Assembly: GCA_002495225.1 (NCBI GenBank)
Contig: DAEF01000048.1
Coordinates: forward strand, 1 to 8,407
Direction of reading: 5' to 3'
DNA length: 8,407 nt
From: Methanoregulaceae archaeon UBA288
GTDB lineage: Archaea > Halobacteriota > Methanomicrobia > Methanomicrobiales > Methanospirillaceae
Made by a program: the position numbers and the translations under genes. How positions within the stretch are numbered: the first letter of the stretch is position 1; each line of letters begins with the position of its first letter. The notes under the pieces were generated by a model, which was not told where the DNA came from, made no database searches, and saw only the letters and a program-made list of their open reading frames with translations. Positions 6,068 to 8,407 of this stretch are shown piece after piece.

Positions 6068-8370
6068 TGCACGACGGTCGGCCCGGCCGGCGGCTCGTAC
6101 ACGACCTTGTAGCCGCTGTTGCCCGTGCCCTCGACGCGGTTGGTCCAGGAGATGCCCTGGCCCTGGTTCGCGGCGAGGCACCAGCCGTACGCGTTGAAGG
6201 CCGCGACCGAGGTCATGTTCGTAAACGAGAACTCGACCTTGGCGCCGCCGGCGTCAGTGAGCGAGCTCCACGCTGTCGACTTGGCCGGGTAGAGGTTGCC
6301 GACCTTGAGGTCGACGAAGAGGAGGCGCGAGGCCGTCGAGGGATCAGCGATGTTCTGGCCGGTCCAGAACGGCAGGGACGGCGTCACGAGATCGCCGGGG
6401 CCGGGCTTCCAGGTCTGCGGGCCGTAGGCGAAGTCCGCCTTGGTGAAGGTATCGTCGACCGCACCGGCCGTGTACTGCACGCCGGTCGGCTGGGCGTTCA
6501 CCACGCTCCCCGGCGTCCAGGTGTAGCCGCTGGACTTGATGCGAACACCGAAGTCGTCGGGGAGGTCACCCTGGACCGAGACCAGGAGGACGATGTCGTC
6601 GTCGAAGCCACGACCGCCCGTGTTCGTGACCCAGAAGGTCCCGGCGGTCGCGTTGGTCGACGTCACCTGGCCGAACGGAACGGCAGCGCTGTTCGTGACG
6701 TGGAGCTCGTTGAGGCCCCCGCCGTCGGCCTTGATGTAGTACGTGCCGCTCGGGCCGCCGAAGGCCGCGCCGTCGAGGTCGTACTTCGCGCCGTTCGCGG
6801 GCGCGACGAAGATGTGCCGCGGGGCCGAGAGGACGCCCGACTCGGGCGCGACTGTCGGCGCTGTGACGTTGATGTAGTTCGCCTTCAGCCTCGAACGGCT
6901 GCCGGCCGCGTTGGTGGCCGTCAGGTTGACCTGGTAGATGCCGGGTGCCGTGTAGGTATAGCTCGGGTTCTGTTCCGTGCTGTCGACGACGCCGTCGTTC
7001 TGGAAGTCCCACGCCCAGGCGAACGGACTGCCCGAGGTCGTGTCCGTGAAGGTGACCCTTAGAGGCGCCGGCCCGGACCGGGTGTCGGACGTAAAGTCTG
7101 TGCCGGGCAGGTTCGGATCAAGGCCCGTGACGTTGATGTAGTTGCCCTTCAGCCGGAACGCGGAGCCGCCTGCATTCTTCGCGGTCAGGTTGACCTGGTA
7201 GATGCCGGGCGTGGTGTAGGTGTAGTTCGGGTTCTGCTCCGTGCTGTCGATCGTGCCGTCGTTCTGGAAGTCCCAGGCCCATTCGGTCGGGTTCCCGGTG
7301 GACTGATCCGTGAAGTTGACGCGCAGAGGTGCCGAACCGACGCGCGGTTCGCCGGCGAAATTCACGACGGGCGGGTTGACGGGCGGTTCGGCGACGGTGA
7401 TGTAGCCGGTCTTCGTCTCGGAGTCCGAGCCGCCGGCGTTCGTGACGGTCAGGTTCACGGTGTAGTTCCCGGTCGCGGCGTAGGTGAACGTCGGGTTTGT
7501 TTCGGTGGAGTCGACCGTACCGTCGTCCTGGAAGTCCCAGGCGCGAGCCGTGATCGCATCGCCGGTCGAGGCGTCCGTGAACGCGACAGAGAGCGGCGCC
7601 GTGCCGTTCGTCACGTTCACGCTGAAGGCGGTCGTTGGGGCCGCCGGCGCATCGGTCAGGATCGAGAGGATGCCGGTGTAGGAGTTGGACGCCCTGTTGG
7701 TCGTCTGGTATGCAGAGCCGACTACAGGATATTGGGTGCCTCCACACCAGCCACCCACAACTGCATCGCCCTGATCATTGACGGCGATACCCGAAAAGAT
7801 GGGAGAACCACCACCACCGCTGATGACGGTCGAGTACAACGCAGTCCCGCCGGGCGCGAACTTAGCGACGAAACCGCCGGCTGACGCTGTGGTCCCGTTG
7901 ATGACCGGGAAATTAGCGGAGTTCGTAGTCCCGGCCACATACGCGTCTCCAGATCCATCGATTGTGATGGCATATCCTCCATTGGTTACCCCGGAGCCCC
8001 CCCAGTAGGTCGAATAATCGAGGGCGGTGCCTGAGGGGTCGAGCTTGGTGATGATGGTTTGGACGCCCCCTCCGGACGGGCATGTTCCCTGTGCCGGGTT
8101 CTTCATCGGGAAGTCGGTGGAAGAGGTCGAACCGGTGAGATAGACCGCTCCGGCTGCATCGACGGCCACATCAGCCAAACTGTCAGTCCCCGATCCACCG
8201 AGATACGTCGCATACATCTTCGAACCGCTCGGGGTGTACTTGGTGATGAAGAGATCGTTCCCGGTGTCGGCAGCATGGGACGGTTGGAATGCGTTCAGGA
8301 CCGGGAAGTCGGTGGACTTGGTGACCCCGGCCACGTAGACGTTGCCTGCCGAATCGAGGTCGAGCCCCAT
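5854..8370 (-). CDS. Large exoprotein: SBBP repeats, three PKD domains, shared domain, dockerin-like module (5' incomplete)
   Basis: An 838-residue modular extracellular protein. Residues 1-235 are SBBP-type beta-propeller repeats (LDSAGNVYVAG, VDAAGAVYLTG, IDGSGDAYVAG, each leading to a DFP/NFP turn), about three and a half units. Three PKD domains follow at about 247-326, 335-415 and 424-503, each with the hallmark AWDF core. Residues 516-757 are copy 3 of the shared domain (GGGLNELHVT, YGPQTWKP, YGWC731). Residues 776-838 hold a dockerin-like pair of calcium loops, DVNGNGRADFND and DYNMNGRIDFAD. There are many Asn-X-Thr sequons. The reading frame opens in mid-repeat with no signal peptide, and an in-frame TGA lies at 8395-8397, so the ATG at 8370 is unlikely to be the natural start. 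The gene is cut by the contig end, carries a frameshift, or is a decayed 5' end. Stop followed by T8. Likely adhesive or matrix role; no enzyme domain seen. Confidence 0.85.
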   Translation of the reverse strand: MGLDLDSAGNVYVAGVTKSTDFPVLNAFQPSHAADTGNDLFITKYTPSGSKMYATYLGGSGTDSLADVAVDAAGAVYLTGSTSSTDFPMKNPAQGTCPSGGGVQTIITKLDPSGTALDYSTYWGGSGVTNGGYAITIDGSGDAYVAGTTNSANFPVINGTTASAGGFVAKFAPGGTALYSTVISGGGGSPIFSGIAVNDQGDAVVGGWCGGTQYPVVGSAYQTTNRASNSYTGILSILTDAPAAPTTAFSVNVTNGTAPLSVAFTDASTGDAITARAWDFQDDGTVDSTETNPTFTYAATGNYTVNLTVTNAGGSDSETKTGYITVAEPPVNPPVVNFAGEPRVGSAPLRVNFTDQSTGNPTEWAWDFQNDGTIDSTEQNPNYTYTTPGIYQVNLTAKNAGGSAFRLKGNYINVTGLDPNLPGTDFTSDTRSGPAPLRVTFTDTTSGSPFAWAWDFQNDGVVDSTEQNPSYTYTAPGIYQVNLTATNAAGSRSRLKANYINVTAPTVAPESGVLSAPRHIFVAPANGAKYDLDGAAFGGPSGTYYIKADGGGLNELHVTNSAAVPFGQVTSTNATAGTFWVTNTGGRGFDDDIVLLVSVQGDLPDDFGVRIKSSGYTWTPGSVVNAQPTGVQYTAGAVDDTFTKADFAYGPQTWKPGPGDLVTPSLPFWTGQNIADPSTASRLLFVDLKVGNLYPAKSTAWSSLTDAGGAKVEFSFTNMTSVAAFNAYGWCLAANQGQGISWTNRVEGTGNSGYKVVYEPPAGPTVVQVPTGTGLPTDTDGDGLYDDVNGNGRADFNDVVLYFTQMEWIAANEPLALFDYNMNGRIDFADVVWLFNLL
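6100..6825 (-). other. Shared exoprotein domain, copy 3 (large PKD protein)
   Basis: This encodes residues 516-757 of the large exoprotein. It is very similar to copy 1 on the opposite strand: a 37-base stretch (6713-6749) is the exact reverse complement of 2397-2433, and the flanking codons also agree closely. In this protein the domain lies between the PKD string and the dockerin-like module. Confidence 0.85.
6862..7632 (-). repeat. Three tandem PKD-domain repeats
   Basis: Three units of about 80 codons each occupy 7393-7632, 7126-7368 and 6862-7101. Units 2 and 3 are close copies (both with APLRV, WAWDFQNDG, DSTEQNP, GIYQVNLTA and NYINVT). Unit 1 is older (AWDFQDDGTVDSTETNP). PKD domains are Ig-like spacers common in archaeal surface proteins. 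The near-identical units could recombine to change the domain number. Confidence 0.9.
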
Positions 8371-8378
8371 GTAGGATT

Positions 8379-8404
8379 GTTGAAGGGTATAGTGTCATTT
8401 CAAC
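8379..8404. repeat. Inverted repeat at the window edge beside the broken gene start
   Basis: Six-base arms GTTGAA and TTCAAC are separated by 14 bases, in a patch noticeably richer in A/T than the rest of the window. It lies exactly where the SBBP reading frame stops making sense. The arms are short enough to be chance. Only one copy is visible, so nothing more specific can be claimed. Confidence 0.3.
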
Positions 8405-8407
8405 CCC

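Noticed and set aside
4324..7062. 912-codon open frame on the + strand across tbp and both exoproteins
   Set aside because: It lies antisense to three genes with recognisable domains. Its Val/Arg/Asp/Gly-rich content is typical of a GC-rich shadow frame.
8386..8395. TATA-like promoter (CTATAC on the - strand) for the large exoprotein
   Set aside because: It lies only about 20 bases before an ATG that is itself unlikely to be the true start, and no BRE-like element is evident.
8379..8407. CRISPR repeat remnant (GTTGAAAT on the - strand)
   Set aside because: Only one copy is visible and the window ends there; no spacer-repeat periodicity can be shown.

Overview
The window looks like archaeal DNA, most probably from a methanogen-type euryarchaeon (Methanomicrobiales is my best guess). 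The main reasons are a recognisable archaeal TATA-binding protein gene, exported proteins built from PKD, SBBP-type and dockerin-like modules, Thr/Pro-rich surface stalks, oligo-T tracts at transcript ends and very high GC. The lineage is inference from style; the archaeal assignment rests on the TBP.

Left part, + strand (1-4102): a 5'-truncated double-domain ATPase of an energy-coupling factor (ECF) vitamin/metal transporter overlaps its EcfT transmembrane partner by 4 bases. Only 5 bases later comes a gene for an exported, C-terminally membrane-anchored surface protein: signal peptide, an unrecognised globular domain of about 250 residues, a Thr/Pro stalk, and a long hydrophobic anchor. An oligo-T tract follows its stop codon.

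Right part, - strand (read from 8407 leftwards to 4131): three tightly packed genes. First is a large exoprotein with partial SBBP propeller repeats, three PKD domains, the same unrecognised domain and a C-terminal dockerin-like module; its 5' end is missing or broken at the window edge. After 21 bases comes a smaller exoprotein with signal peptide, the same domain and a dockerin-like module. Last, 46 bases further on, is a divergent TATA-binding protein whose first DNA-binding half has lost the FPG stirrup motif. It converges tail to tail with the + strand operon.

The most interesting signal is that one unfamiliar extracellular domain occurs three times in 6 kb. One copy is tethered to the membrane on a stalk. 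The other two carry calcium-type dockerin tags. This suggests a local surface-assembly system, or an exoprotein family spreading by duplication. A possibly specialised TBP lies in the same apparent transcription unit as the dockerin proteins. No cohesin partner, transporter S component, RNA gene, CRISPR array or insertion sequence is visible in the window.
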